Shown here piece after piece: positions 7,119 to 12,673 of a stretch of DNA of 12,673 nt (its first letter is position 1; every line of letters starts with the position of its first letter). The position numbers and the translations under genes were made by a program. The notes under the pieces were generated by a model. That model had not been told where the DNA came from. It saw nothing but the letters and a program-made list of their open reading frames with translations, and ran no database searches. Location of the stretch: assembly GCA_021324035.1 (NCBI GenBank), contig JAJPJU010000225.1:1-12673 (forward strand), in the 5' to 3' direction. This stretch comes from Spartobacteria bacterium (lineage in GTDB: Bacteria > Verrucomicrobiota > Verrucomicrobiia > Chthoniobacterales > UBA10450).

Positions 7119-7121
7119 TTT

Positions 7122-7151
7122 GATAGCCGTCTCACAGAGACGGCCTACAAT
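7122..7151 (-). repeat. REP palindrome, type IV
   Basis: On the minus strand it begins ATTGTAGGCC and forms the perfect 8-bp stem GCCGTCTC/GAGACGGC (7126-7133 with 7137-7144) around a 3-base loop. Three bases separate it from the element at 7093-7118, making an inverted pair between the acyltransferase and L,D-transpeptidase genes. Confidence 0.8.
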
Positions 7152-7185
7152 CAGGCAGAAACGTTATACAAATTTGAGGGAATTG

Positions 7186-7214
7186 TTGACAAAACTCGGT
7201 GCTCCTTTTCAAGT
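7186..7214 (+). promoter_or_regulatory. Possible promoter for the L,D-transpeptidase gene
   Basis: A perfect TTGACA at 7186-7191 is followed after 17 bases by TCAAGT (7209-7214), a poor -10 with three of six matches, six bases before ATG 7221. The region is more AT-rich than its surroundings and follows a REP pair. A second candidate -10, TATACA, lies at 7165-7170. Confidence 0.27.
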
Positions 7215-7220
7215 ACCGCC

Positions 7221-7844
7221 ATGCGGACCCTGACTCGCTTAGCATTTGCCGTTGCAGTTCCTGTCGTGTTGTCATTTTTCACCGGTTGCGAAACCACCGG
7301 TGGTGGATCTGCCTATCGAGGAGGAAGGGCGTATCATGTGGTTGCTTACAAACCGCATGATTCATCGAAAGTGCGAGTGGCTCTCTCAAAAGGAACCCAG
7401 ACCGTTTACGTAATGGAGGGCGACCGTTTGCTAATGGCAGCGCAAGCAAACGTCGGTCGCGTGGGGAACATCACCCCCTCGGGACACTTCACCATTATCA
7501 ACAAAGACAAGACCAAACGCCGCGTGAGTGAGCCGGACGCCGGTTACCCGATGGCCTATTGGTGCGAATTCGCTCCAGCCTACGGTTTTCACGAAGGATT
7601 TGTCTGGTCGACGCCGCGGACTCACGGCTGTGTGCGTTTGCATCGTGAAGCAGCTGCTCGGCTTTACGCGCTCGTCCATATCGGAACGCCGGTAAGCATC
7701 GCAGAATCCCAACCCGAAGACGCGAAATACGCCAAAGACGTGACGCGGATCGATCAAAGCCGCGATCCCGATCCGCCGCGTTCGTTGATGATGTCTTCGG
7801 CTTGGTTCAAAGATCCGCCTGGCCCGCTGTTGATCGATCAATAA
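7221..7844 (+). CDS. YkuD-domain L,D-transpeptidase, predicted lipoprotein
   Basis: The 207-residue product carries a YkuD catalytic domain (about residues 50-162). YkuD enzymes form 3-3 peptidoglycan cross-links or attach proteins to peptidoglycan in the periplasm. Seen: H124 in YGFHEG and the catalytic THGCVR (H135, C137, R139), the standard L,D-transpeptidase signature, with TPSGHF upstream. Residues 1-22 are a signal peptide ending FFTGC; C23 suggests lipidation, although phenylalanine at -3 is atypical for a lipobox. The frame is open back to 7104, but ATG 7221 is the start that puts the signal peptide at the N-terminus. The C-terminal 45 residues are polar and proline-rich, outside the domain. 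The stop is followed after one base by a REP. Neighbouring envelope lipid acyltransferase fits a cell-envelope locus, but REPs separate them. Confidence 0.88.
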   Translation: MRTLTRLAFAVAVPVVLSFFTGCETTGGGSAYRGGRAYHVVAYKPHDSSKVRVALSKGTQTVYVMEGDRLLMAAQANVGRVGNITPSGHFTIINKDKTKRRVSEPDAGYPMAYWCEFAPAYGFHEGFVWSTPRTHGCVRLHREAAARLYALVHIGTPVSIAESQPEDAKYAKDVTRIDQSRDPDPPRSLMMSSAWFKDPPGPLLIDQ

Positions 7845-7845
7845 T

Positions 7846-7873
7846 GGTAGCGGCGACTGACCCAGTCGCCATT
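7846..7873 (+). repeat. REP palindrome, type I, one base after a stop codon
   Basis: It begins GGTAGCGGCG, has the stem GGCGACTG/CAGTCGCC around ACC, and ends CGCCATT. It differs from the identical 30-base copies at 12385 and 12529 only by loss of one T in the loop and of the outer A. It opens a cluster of three elements filling 7846-8047. Confidence 0.88.
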
Positions 7874-7884
7874 CGACCAAGCCG

Positions 7885-7900
7885 GATCGCGTTTGCGATC
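7885..7900. repeat. Short perfect hairpin between REPs
   Basis: GATCGC (7885-7890), loop GTTT, GCGATC (7895-7900). It is followed by the palindrome GGAGCTCC (7906-7913). There is no T tract, so it is not a clear terminator; it may be part of the REP cluster or a transcript-protecting structure. Confidence 0.45.
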
Positions 7901-7963
7901 TCGGCGGAGCTCCATGCTTAGCTGCGACGAATTTTGTGGCTCGGATCTTTTCGCCCTCAGTCA

Positions 7964-7991
7964 ATGGCGGCTCGGTGAGCCGCCGCTACCT
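7964..7991 (-). repeat. REP palindrome, type II
   Basis: On the minus strand it starts AGGTAGCGG, with stem GGCGGCTC/GAGCCGCC around ACC and end CAT. All 28 bases are identical to 12476-12503. It faces the type I element at 7846. Confidence 0.88.
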
Positions 7992-8021
7992 TGATTGGCG
8001 GCTGAAAACGCTGTTACGATT

Positions 8022-8047
8022 CGGCGTCTGACACAGACGCCCTACAA
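8022..8047 (-). repeat. REP palindrome, type III
   Basis: On the minus strand it starts TTGTAGGGCG and forms GGCGTCTG/CAGACGCC around a 3-base loop. It lies 52 bases before the ispH start, so it would fall in or near the 5' leader of ispH mRNA if the promoter lies further left. Confidence 0.82.
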
Positions 8048-8098
8048 CCAGCCCGGCCGCTGCAATACCTGTGAAAACGTGTTAAGCTTTCGCGACCT

Positions 8099-9337
8099 GT
8101 GAGCACAAACCTCATTTCCAGCGGAACGACGGCGCGCGAAAAGGTAAATTTGCGGACGCCGGATGTGATGGCTGCCGTCCAGGAACAGGTCGAATCGCAT
8201 TACCGCAGCGACATTGTCGACAAAGTCAGGCGGGCCGGCGGCGTTATCAAAGTTGGCGAAACCACAGTCCGCCTCGCGAAGCAATTTGGTTTTTGTTACG
8301 GAGTCGAGCGCGCCATCGACCTGGCTTATGCGGCGCGCAAAGTTTTCAAGGAACGCCGGCTTTTCATCGTCGGCGAAATCATTCACAACCCGGAGGTCAA
8401 TCATCAGATTGCGTCGCTGGGAATCAAGAACCTGACCGGCCCGAACAAACAGGCGAATATTTCCGATCTTCAACCTGAAGACATCGTGATCGTGCCGGCC
8501 TTTGGAACGGAGTTGTCGATGTTGCAGCAAATCAAAGAGCGCGGTTGCCAGATTGTCGACACGACTTGTGGCGACGTGATGAGCGTGTGGAAGCGCGTTC
8601 GCAAATACGCGAGCGAATCGGTTACATCGATCATTCACGGTAAAGCCGAACACGAGGAAACGAAGGCGACCAGTTCACGAGCACTCGGGGATGGCGGCGG
8701 TCATTATTTGGTGGTCCTGACCCTCGCCGATACCGATTACGTTTGTGATTACATTCGTCACGGCGGCGATAAGAAGCAGTTCCTCGAGAAATTCAAAGGC
8801 GCCTATTCGCCCGGTTTCAATCCCGATGTGCATTTGAAAACCGTGGGTGTCGCGAATCAAACTACAATGTTGCGCGGCGAAACCGAGGAAGTGCAACGCC
8901 GGGTTCGCAAAGCGATTGCCGATCGCGATGGCGCAGATGAAGCCGCGAAGAACTTTCGTTTTTTCGACACGATTTGTGGCGCGACCCAGGAACGGCAGGA
9001 CGCGTTGCGTGAGTTGCTGGATGTGAAGATGGATTTGCTCCTGGTGGTTGGCGGTTACAACAGCTCGAACACGTCGCATTTGGCCGAGATGGGCGAGGAG
9101 AAATTGCCGACCTACTTCGTGTTGAATGCTTCGCGATTAGTTTCGCGCACTGAGATCAAGCATTACGACCTGCACGAGAAACGTGAAGTCGTTTCCCATT
9201 TCTGGCTGCCGCCCGGTCCGGCGGTGGTTGGGATCACTGCCGGCGCGTCTTGTCCGAACAATTTGATCGAAGAAACGCTGATTCGGCTGTTCGAGCTCCG
9301 CGGGATTCCTCGCGATCAGCTGGAGCTGGCGGCGTAA
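8099..9337 (+). CDS. ispH: 4-hydroxy-3-methylbut-2-enyl diphosphate reductase, long plant/cyanobacterial type
   Basis: IspH (LytB) performs the last step of the MEP isoprenoid pathway, reducing HMBPP to isopentenyl and dimethylallyl diphosphate with an iron-sulfur cluster. The three cluster cysteines are visible: C66 in FGFCYGVERAI, C157 in VDTTCGDV and C293 in FDTICGATQERQ. Substrate-binding histidines H96 (EIIHNPEVN) and H180 (IIHGKAEHEE), and the NSSNTSHL block at 321-328, are also present. At 412 residues it is about 100 longer than E. coli IspH. The N-terminal extension with SHYRSDIVDKVRRAGG, and the long middle region (about 185-245), match the cyanobacterial and plastid form. GTG 8099 is the start; no Shine-Dalgarno is evident. 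The gene stands alone between a REP cluster and ku, so it is probably transcribed from its own promoter. Confidence 0.95.
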   Translation: MSTNLISSGTTAREKVNLRTPDVMAAVQEQVESHYRSDIVDKVRRAGGVIKVGETTVRLAKQFGFCYGVERAIDLAYAARKVFKERRLFIVGEIIHNPEVNHQIASLGIKNLTGPNKQANISDLQPEDIVIVPAFGTELSMLQQIKERGCQIVDTTCGDVMSVWKRVRKYASESVTSIIHGKAEHEETKATSSRALGDGGGHYLVVLTLADTDYVCDYIRHGGDKKQFLEKFKGAYSPGFNPDVHLKTVGVANQTTMLRGETEEVQRRVRKAIADRDGADEAAKNFRFFDTICGATQERQDALRELLDVKMDLLLVVGGYNSSNTSHLAEMGEEKLPTYFVLNASRLVSRTEIKHYDLHEKREVVSHFWLPPGPAVVGITAGASCPNNLIEETLIRLFELRGIPRDQLELAA

Positions 9338-9363
9338 GGCGATTTTCCGCTCTCATTGACCCC

Positions 9364-9377
9364 CGCGCTTCAGCGCG
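9364..9377. repeat. Small GC-rich palindrome after ispH
   Basis: CGCGCT (9364-9369) and AGCGCG (9372-9377) are perfect inverted arms, best drawn as a 5-bp stem with a TTCA loop, 26 bases after the ispH stop. No T-run follows, so a role as intrinsic terminator is weak. Confidence 0.35.
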
Positions 9378-9418
9378 AACACGCAACGCCGTCTTCTCGC
9401 GCGTTCTATTTATGAGCT

Positions 9419-10276
9419 ATGGCACGGGCAATTTGGAAGGGCAGTATCAGCTTTGGTTTGGTCAACATTCCGATCGGACTTTATCCGGCGACACGAAAAG
9501 AGGACCTGAAGTTTCGTCTTCTTCGCAAAGCCGATTTGAGTCCGGTGAATTACAAGCGAGTCGCGGAGAAGGACGGCAAAGAAGTGCCATGGGACCAGAT
9601 CGTCAAAGGTTACGAGTACGAAAAGGGGAAATACGTTGTTCTCAAAGAAGAGGATTTTCAGCGCGTCGATTTGGAAGCCACCCAGACGGTCGATATTCTC
9701 GATTTCGTCGAGCTGGATGACATCGACCCGATTTATTTCTACAAACCGTACTATCTGGAACCGCAGAAGGGCGGCGATAAAGCCTACACCCTGCTGCGCG
9801 ATTCGTTGAAACAGAAGAAAAAGGTTGGAATTGCGAAAGTGGTGATCAAAACCCGCGAGTACCTGGCCGGAGTGAAGCCGGCGGATGGAGCGCTGGTCCT
9901 CGAACTGATGCATTTCGCCGACGAGTTGGTCGACACCGGCAAGTTGAGCCTTCCGAAAAAGGCGGACGTCGGAAAACGCGAGCTGCAAATGGCGACGGCG
10001 TTGATCGACAGCATGAGCGCGAAATGGGATCCCGAAAAATACAAGGATGACTATCGCGAGGCGTTAATGCACGTGATTGAAGAGAAAGTGGAATCCGGCG
10101 GAAAGGAGATCGAAGAGAAGCCTCGAAAAGCGGAGAAGCCAACTAAAGTCATCGATCTGGTGAAAGTTTTACAACAGAGCCTGGAGCAAAGCGGGGGGAG
10201 CCGCAGTGGCGGTAAGAAAACTGCGGCGCACCGGCATCGAGCGGCAAAACACGGTCATCACAAAAAAGCCGCGTAG
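9419..10276 (+). CDS. ku: Ku, non-homologous DNA end-joining protein
   Basis: This 285-residue protein is a bacterial Ku, which forms a homodimeric ring on DNA ends and recruits ligase LigD for non-homologous end joining. The N-terminus MARAIWKGSISFGLVNIPIG is the most recognisable bacterial Ku signature, followed by FRLLRKADLSPVNYKRV and, later, REYLAGVKPADGALVLELMH, both typical of the Ku core. The last 35 or so residues are a low-complexity basic tail (Lys, His, Arg, Ala), as in many bacterial Ku C-termini, likely contacting DNA. ATG 9419 is the family start. No ligD gene is within the window. The stop codon TAG (10274-10276) is the TAG of the GTAG head of the 88-base element that follows. 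Ku is common in soil bacteria that survive dormancy or desiccation. Confidence 0.96.
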   Translation: MARAIWKGSISFGLVNIPIGLYPATRKEDLKFRLLRKADLSPVNYKRVAEKDGKEVPWDQIVKGYEYEKGKYVVLKEEDFQRVDLEATQTVDILDFVELDDIDPIYFYKPYYLEPQKGGDKAYTLLRDSLKQKKKVGIAKVVIKTREYLAGVKPADGALVLELMHFADELVDTGKLSLPKKADVGKRELQMATALIDSMSAKWDPEKYKDDYREALMHVIEEKVESGGKEIEEKPRKAEKPTKVIDLVKVLQQSLEQSGGSRSGGKKTAAHRHRAAKHGHHKKAA

Positions 10277-10360
10277 TTCTGGCGGCGGCGGTCCACTTGT
10301 CGCGCCGTAGCTTTAGCGAAGGTGGATGACCGCCGATCCGCGCGGATAGAACGACGCTAC
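10273..10360. repeat. Long GTAG-ended inverted repeat element after ku
   Basis: Both outer ends read inward as GTAG: 10273-10276 on the plus strand and CTAC 10357-10360 on the other. Inside, GGCGGTCCAC (10287-10296) pairs with GTGGATGACCGCC (10322-10334) apart from a 3-base bulge, and TTCT near the left end is matched by AGAA on the right. The apex carries CGCGCCGTAGCTTTAGCG. It looks like a larger composite palindrome of the same class as the short REPs. The remaining 42 bases before the first DoxX gene hold a TTGACA (10365-10370) with no good -10. Confidence 0.6.
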
Positions 10361-10402
10361 AGTCTTGACACCAAAGATCGACCTCATGCAGCCTGACGAG
10401 CC

Positions 10403-10813
10403 ATGAACTCGCTCTCTCGATTTGCGGATCCCGTTTTTTGTATCGCGCGTCTGATCATCGGTTTGATGTATGCCTGTCACGGCGGACAAAAAATTCTCGG
10501 ATTTCCGCCAGGTGGTCACGGTATGCCGCCGGGTGCGATGGGCGCGATCGGGGCATGGATCGAACTCGCAGGCGGATTCATGATTGCGCTGGGGCTTTTG
10601 ACGAGGCTTGGCGCTTTCTTTGCCGCAGGGGAAATGGCCGTCGCCTATTTTACGGTCCACGCTAAGGGCGGATTTTTTCCGATCGTCAATCATGGCGAAC
10701 TCGCGGTCGCGTTTTGCTGGTTCTTCCTGTTCGTATTTTTTTATGGTCCGGGCCGATGGAGTCTTGACGCCTTGCTTTTCAAAAGAGCCTCGTCGGGTCC
10801 CGCCATGGCTTGA
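10403..10813 (+). CDS. DoxX family membrane protein, copy 1
   Basis: This 136-residue protein has four predicted membrane helices, about residues 9-26, 46-66, 69-86 and 99-115, the topology of the DoxX family. DoxX-like proteins are small quinone/thiol-associated inner-membrane proteins; in some bacteria they act with other redox proteins in oxidative stress defence, but many have no assigned role. Family-like features are the first-helix GLMYACHGGQK, the helix 2 segment ELAGGFMIALGLLTRL, and GELAV at the start of helix 4. It is a tandem paralogue of the next gene, with an 11-base gap, and is the probable first gene of a four-gene operon. It follows a long palindrome after ku. An insert of Gly and Pro (about 34-46) lies in the loop after helix 1. 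Confidence 0.87.
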   Translation: MNSLSRFADPVFCIARLIIGLMYACHGGQKILGFPPGGHGMPPGAMGAIGAWIELAGGFMIALGLLTRLGAFFAAGEMAVAYFTVHAKGGFFPIVNHGELAVAFCWFFLFVFFYGPGRWSLDALLFKRASSGPAMA

Positions 10814-10824
10814 TCTGAAACACG

Positions 10825-11223
10825 ATGCAAGCTTTGAACCGATTTTCGGATCCGGTTTTTGGCATTCTGCGGTTAATTGCAGGACTGATGTTTGCGTGTT
10901 GGGGAGCAAAGCTCGTTCTGGGAATGTTTGGCGGAACGGCCACCCCATTGAAGCCGATGCTGGTTGTGGCAGGGTGGATTGAAATCGTGGGCGGACTCAT
11001 GATTGCCATAGGTCTTTTGACTCGTCTCGCAGCGTTCTTCTGCAGCGGCACCATGGCAGTCGCATATTTTCTGGTCCATGCGCCGCACAGTTTCTTTCCG
11101 ATCATCAACAAAGGCGAACTTGCGGTGTTTTACTGCTGGTTGTTTTTATTTGTCGTCTTCCACGGGTCTGGTCGATGGAGTGTCGACGCGCTGATACGAA
11201 GAAAAGCAAAATCCCAAGTATGA
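10825..11223 (+). CDS. DoxX family membrane protein, copy 2
   Basis: The 132-residue product has the same four-helix plan as the preceding gene and clear sequence similarity from end to end: both contain RF-DPVF at 6-12, GLLTRL, MAVAYF, FFPI, GELAV and GRWS-DAL. The loop after helix 1 differs most: the copy 1 stretch PPGGHGMPPG is replaced by GGTATPLKP, and HGGQK is replaced by WGAKL. The pair therefore arose by duplication followed by divergence, and may form a heterodimer; that is inference. The stop TGA (11221-11223) overlaps the ATG of the hydrolase gene (ATGA), so the two are translationally coupled. The exact biochemical role is unknown. Confidence 0.87.
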   Translation: MQALNRFSDPVFGILRLIAGLMFACWGAKLVLGMFGGTATPLKPMLVVAGWIEIVGGLMIAIGLLTRLAAFFCSGTMAVAYFLVHAPHSFFPIINKGELAVFYCWLFLFVVFHGSGRWSVDALIRRKAKSQV

Positions 11224-12011
11224 AAAAATTCCTCGCCGTAATAGCCTCTCTACTGATCGGGCATTTAGTTTTTGCGGAAGAAATCAAGGATTTCGGCCGC
11301 GATCGATTGAACAAATCGCCCCGGCACGCGGATTGGGTCGATATCAAGTCCGGCGATCGAACGATAAAAGCGTTCGTGGTTTATCCCGAATCAAAAGACA
11401 AAACGCCGGTTGTGCTCGTAATCAGCGAGATTTTTGGGTTGACTGATTGGGTCCGCAGCTTGTGCGACGAATTGGCGGAGAATGGCGTGATCGCGATCGC
11501 GCCGGATCTGCATGGCGGCCAGAAGTTTGAAGATCTCGACGGCGCCCGGAAGGCAACTTCGGCGCTGCCAAATGACCAGGTGCAGCGCGATCTCGATGCG
11601 ACCGCGGACTACGCCCTGACGAAAATTCCGGCGGCGAACGGCACATTGGCGGTCTGCGGATTTTGCTGGGGCGGGGGATGGGCGTTCAGTTACGCGCACA
11701 TGAATTCGAAATTGAAGGCGGCGTATTCGTTTTACGGCGTCGCGGTTGATAACGAGAACGACGCGAAAAACGTTGCTTGCCCGGTTTACGGTTTCTACGC
11801 GCAGAACGACGAGCGTGTCGACGCGACAATTCCGAAAGGGGAAGAGCTCATGAAGGCGGTCGGCAAAAAGTATGAACCAGTGATTTACAACGGCGCCGGC
11901 CACGGATTCATGCGATCGGGCGAGCCGAACAATCCGGACAAGCGCGAAGGCGACGCCAAAGCGCGGGACGAAGCGTGGGCGCGTTGGAAAACGCTGCTCA
12001 AGCAACTATAA
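11220..12011 (+). CDS. Secreted dienelactone hydrolase family protein
   Basis: This 263-residue alpha/beta-hydrolase belongs to the dienelactone hydrolase family. The catalytic triad is visible: nucleophile C149 in GFCWGG, D197 in AQNDERVD and H228 in GAGHGF; E70 in ISEIFG matches the glutamate that activates the cysteine in the classical enzyme. Canonical members open dienelactones in chloroaromatic breakdown, but most family members have unknown substrates, so no aromatic pathway should be assumed. Unlike the cytoplasmic classical enzyme it has a signal peptide (residues 1-19, MKKFLAVIASLLIGHLVFA, cleavage before EE), placing it in the periplasm or outside. The frame is open back to 11175, but ATG 11220 gives the signal peptide and overlaps the DoxX stop by four bases. 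Coupling to two DoxX genes hints at a shared membrane or periplasmic task. Confidence 0.9.
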   Translation: MKKFLAVIASLLIGHLVFAEEIKDFGRDRLNKSPRHADWVDIKSGDRTIKAFVVYPESKDKTPVVLVISEIFGLTDWVRSLCDELAENGVIAIAPDLHGGQKFEDLDGARKATSALPNDQVQRDLDATADYALTKIPAANGTLAVCGFCWGGGWAFSYAHMNSKLKAAYSFYGVAVDNENDAKNVACPVYGFYAQNDERVDATIPKGEELMKAVGKKYEPVIYNGAGHGFMRSGEPNNPDKREGDAKARDEAWARWKTLLKQL

Positions 12012-12019
12012 ATTCGAGG

Positions 12020-12376
12020 ATGAAACTTTCCCTTGTCCGAAATATCACAGTTTTATTTGTAATTTCTGCGGTCGGCGCCGTTGCCGGCGAAGTGAGCGGA
12101 CCATTCGCGAAAAGCGTTTCAGCGGCAGATATCGCGCAAATCAAAGCAGCGGTTTCGAAGAGCACGCGAATTTCGCACAACGTGAAAAAACTTGAGGCAA
12201 TTCGGCCGGACAAAGTGGCTGTTCAGACCAGAGTCCGGTCGGCGGTGGATGAAGATACGCTCTACGACTTTATGGTGGAGAAACGCAAGGGCACGTGGGC
12301 GATCAACGAGAGTTCGATTCAGATCACGACCGAACAACGCGATCTTCGAACCAACGGCCCGACCTTCATCAGGTAG
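12020..12376 (+). CDS. Small secreted protein, unknown function
   Basis: The 118-residue product begins with a clear signal peptide, MKLSLVRNITVLFVISAVGA followed by VAG, likely cut near residue 22-23. The mature part of about 95 residues starts with a short helix-like region (VSAADIAQIKAAVSK) and continues with alternating strands (KVAVQTRV, LYDFMVEKRKGTWAI, SSIQITTEQ), which resembles half of a cystatin/NTF2-like fold; this is a weak resemblance only. The ATG is eight bases after the hydrolase stop, so it is the last gene of the DoxX operon. The frame runs back to 11975 inside the hydrolase gene, but only ATG 12020 puts the signal peptide first. The stop TAG lies in AGGTAGCG (12371-12378), the same eight bases as the head of the REP starting at 12385. 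Confidence 0.72.
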   Translation: MKLSLVRNITVLFVISAVGAVAGEVSGPFAKSVSAADIAQIKAAVSKSTRISHNVKKLEAIRPDKVAVQTRVRSAVDEDTLYDFMVEKRKGTWAINESSIQITTEQRDLRTNGPTFIR

Positions 12377-12384
12377 CGATTGAC

Positions 12385-12414
12385 AGGTAGCGGCGACTGA
12401 CCTCAGTCGCCATT
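12385..12414 (+). repeat. REP palindrome, type I
   Basis: It starts AGGTAGCGGCG, with stem GGCGACTGA/TCAGTCGCC (loop CC/CCT) and end CGCCATT. All 30 bases are identical to the copy at 12529-12558. GTAG is at 12387-12390. Confidence 0.9.
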
Positions 12415-12453
12415 CTGCAGCTCGTGGCAATTGAAAGAAGACTGGCTTTACTT

Positions 12454-12476
12454 TCTCGATCGCGAAACAATCGAGA
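12454..12476. repeat. Hairpin abutting a REP
   Basis: TCTCGAT (12454-12460) and ATCGAGA (12470-12476) are perfect 7-base arms around a 9-base loop. The right arm touches the first base of the type II REP at 12476. It has no U tract after it. Confidence 0.45.
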
Positions 12477-12503
12477 TGGCGGCTCGGTGAGCCGCCGCTA
12501 CCT
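12476..12503 (-). repeat. REP palindrome, type II
   Basis: All 28 bases are identical to 7964-7991. Stem GGCGGCTC/GAGCCGCC, minus-strand head AGGTAGCGG. It lies between two opposite-facing type I elements. Confidence 0.9.
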
Positions 12504-12528
12504 GGGCAATGCGTGACTATCTTCGTCC

Positions 12529-12558
12529 AGGTAGCGGCGACTGACCTCAGTCGCCATT
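12529..12558 (+). repeat. REP palindrome, type I
   Basis: It is the exact 30-base duplicate of 12385-12414, the third member of the cluster. Stem GGCGACTGA/TCAGTCGCC, GTAG at 12530-12533 with the leading AG at 12529-12530. Confidence 0.9.
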
Positions 12559-12673
12559 CCGATGAGTTCCCCCTCGAAACCGCAACCCTTTCGTCGGAGG
12601 CCTCTAGATCATTCGACTCATTTCGCCGCGCGATTTGGTGCAACTTACTTCATCACAATCTGCTGCAACGAAA

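Larger units (their letters stand above)
12377..12673. other. Gene-free 3' region with a REP cluster
   Basis: About 297 bases hold three REP palindromes and one extra hairpin, listed separately. From 12559 to the right edge I see no supported gene, promoter or RNA. A GTG at 12638 opens a frame of 12 codons to the window edge, too short to judge. Confidence 0.6.

Noticed and set aside
7846..8047. CRISPR-like array in the gap before ispH
   Set aside because: The units are palindromes in alternating orientation with irregular spacing and shared with other loci; no direct repeats with uniform spacers.
8042..8653. Minus-strand frame of 203 codons opposite the ispH 5' half
   Set aside because: It is antisense to strongly conserved IspH motifs and starts or ends at no recognisable signal.
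9364..9377. Intrinsic terminator after ispH
   Set aside because: The stem is only 5-6 bp and is followed by GAACACGCAACG with no T-run, so I list it only as a palindrome.
9419..10276. A full Ku-LigD end-joining operon
   Set aside because: Only ku is present; both flanking genes (ispH, DoxX) are unrelated and no ligase motif is found in the window.
12119..12643. Minus-strand frame of 174 codons across the 3' region
   Set aside because: It runs through three REPs, producing repeated peptide EWRLRSVAAT, and overlaps the secreted protein gene; it is not a credible gene.
12638..12673. Possible start of a gene at GTG 12638 running off the right edge
   Set aside because: Only 12 codons are visible with no ribosome binding site or motif, so it cannot be supported.

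Overview
The window looks like chromosomal DNA from a GC-rich, Gram-negative-type soil or environmental bacterium. Verrucomicrobiota (Chthoniobacterales-like) is my best guess. This is inferred from the mix of gene families (zwf with opcA, cyanobacterial/plastid-type IspH, Ku, paired DoxX, predicted lipoproteins, an LpxL/HtrB-like acyltransferase) and from the many small GTAG-headed palindromes; no phylogenetic marker is present to prove it. Strong Shine-Dalgarno sites are mostly absent, so several starts were chosen by comparison with the protein family.

Layout. 1-195 is the 3' end of queA (+). 293-679 is a YciA-type acyl-CoA thioesterase (+). It converges on a minus-strand series which, read from right to left, is: a low-molecular-weight protein tyrosine phosphatase fused in frame to serine hydroxymethyltransferase (5618-3813), zwf (3759-2218), opcA (2215-1124) and a small lipoprotein (1075-686). 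zwf and opcA are 2 bases apart and are surely co-translated; together they supply the NADPH-forming entry to the pentose phosphate pathway, next to one-carbon metabolism (GlyA). From 5747 all genes are on the plus strand: a two-helix membrane protein coupled to a lipid acyltransferase, an L,D-transpeptidase lipoprotein (cell envelope), ispH (isoprenoids), ku (end joining), then a compact operon of two tandem DoxX paralogues, a secreted dienelactone-hydrolase-like enzyme (ATGA overlap with the second DoxX) and a small secreted protein.

The most unusual structure is not a gene. At least ten short palindromes of 26-32 bases, plus one element of about 88 bases, sit in the gaps. Each begins with GTAG or a close variant followed by a GC-rich stem-loop, the architecture of REP elements moved by RAYT-type transposases. 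The stems differ between copies but keep their pairing, and neighbouring copies usually face each other. They lie tightly against gene 3' ends: the stop codons of the acyltransferase and ku are the TAG of a GTAG head, the last 11 codons and stop of opcA lie inside a REP pair, and one REP begins one base after the L,D-transpeptidase stop. No RAYT gene is in the window. No tRNA, rRNA, CRISPR array, prophage or insertion sequence was seen.
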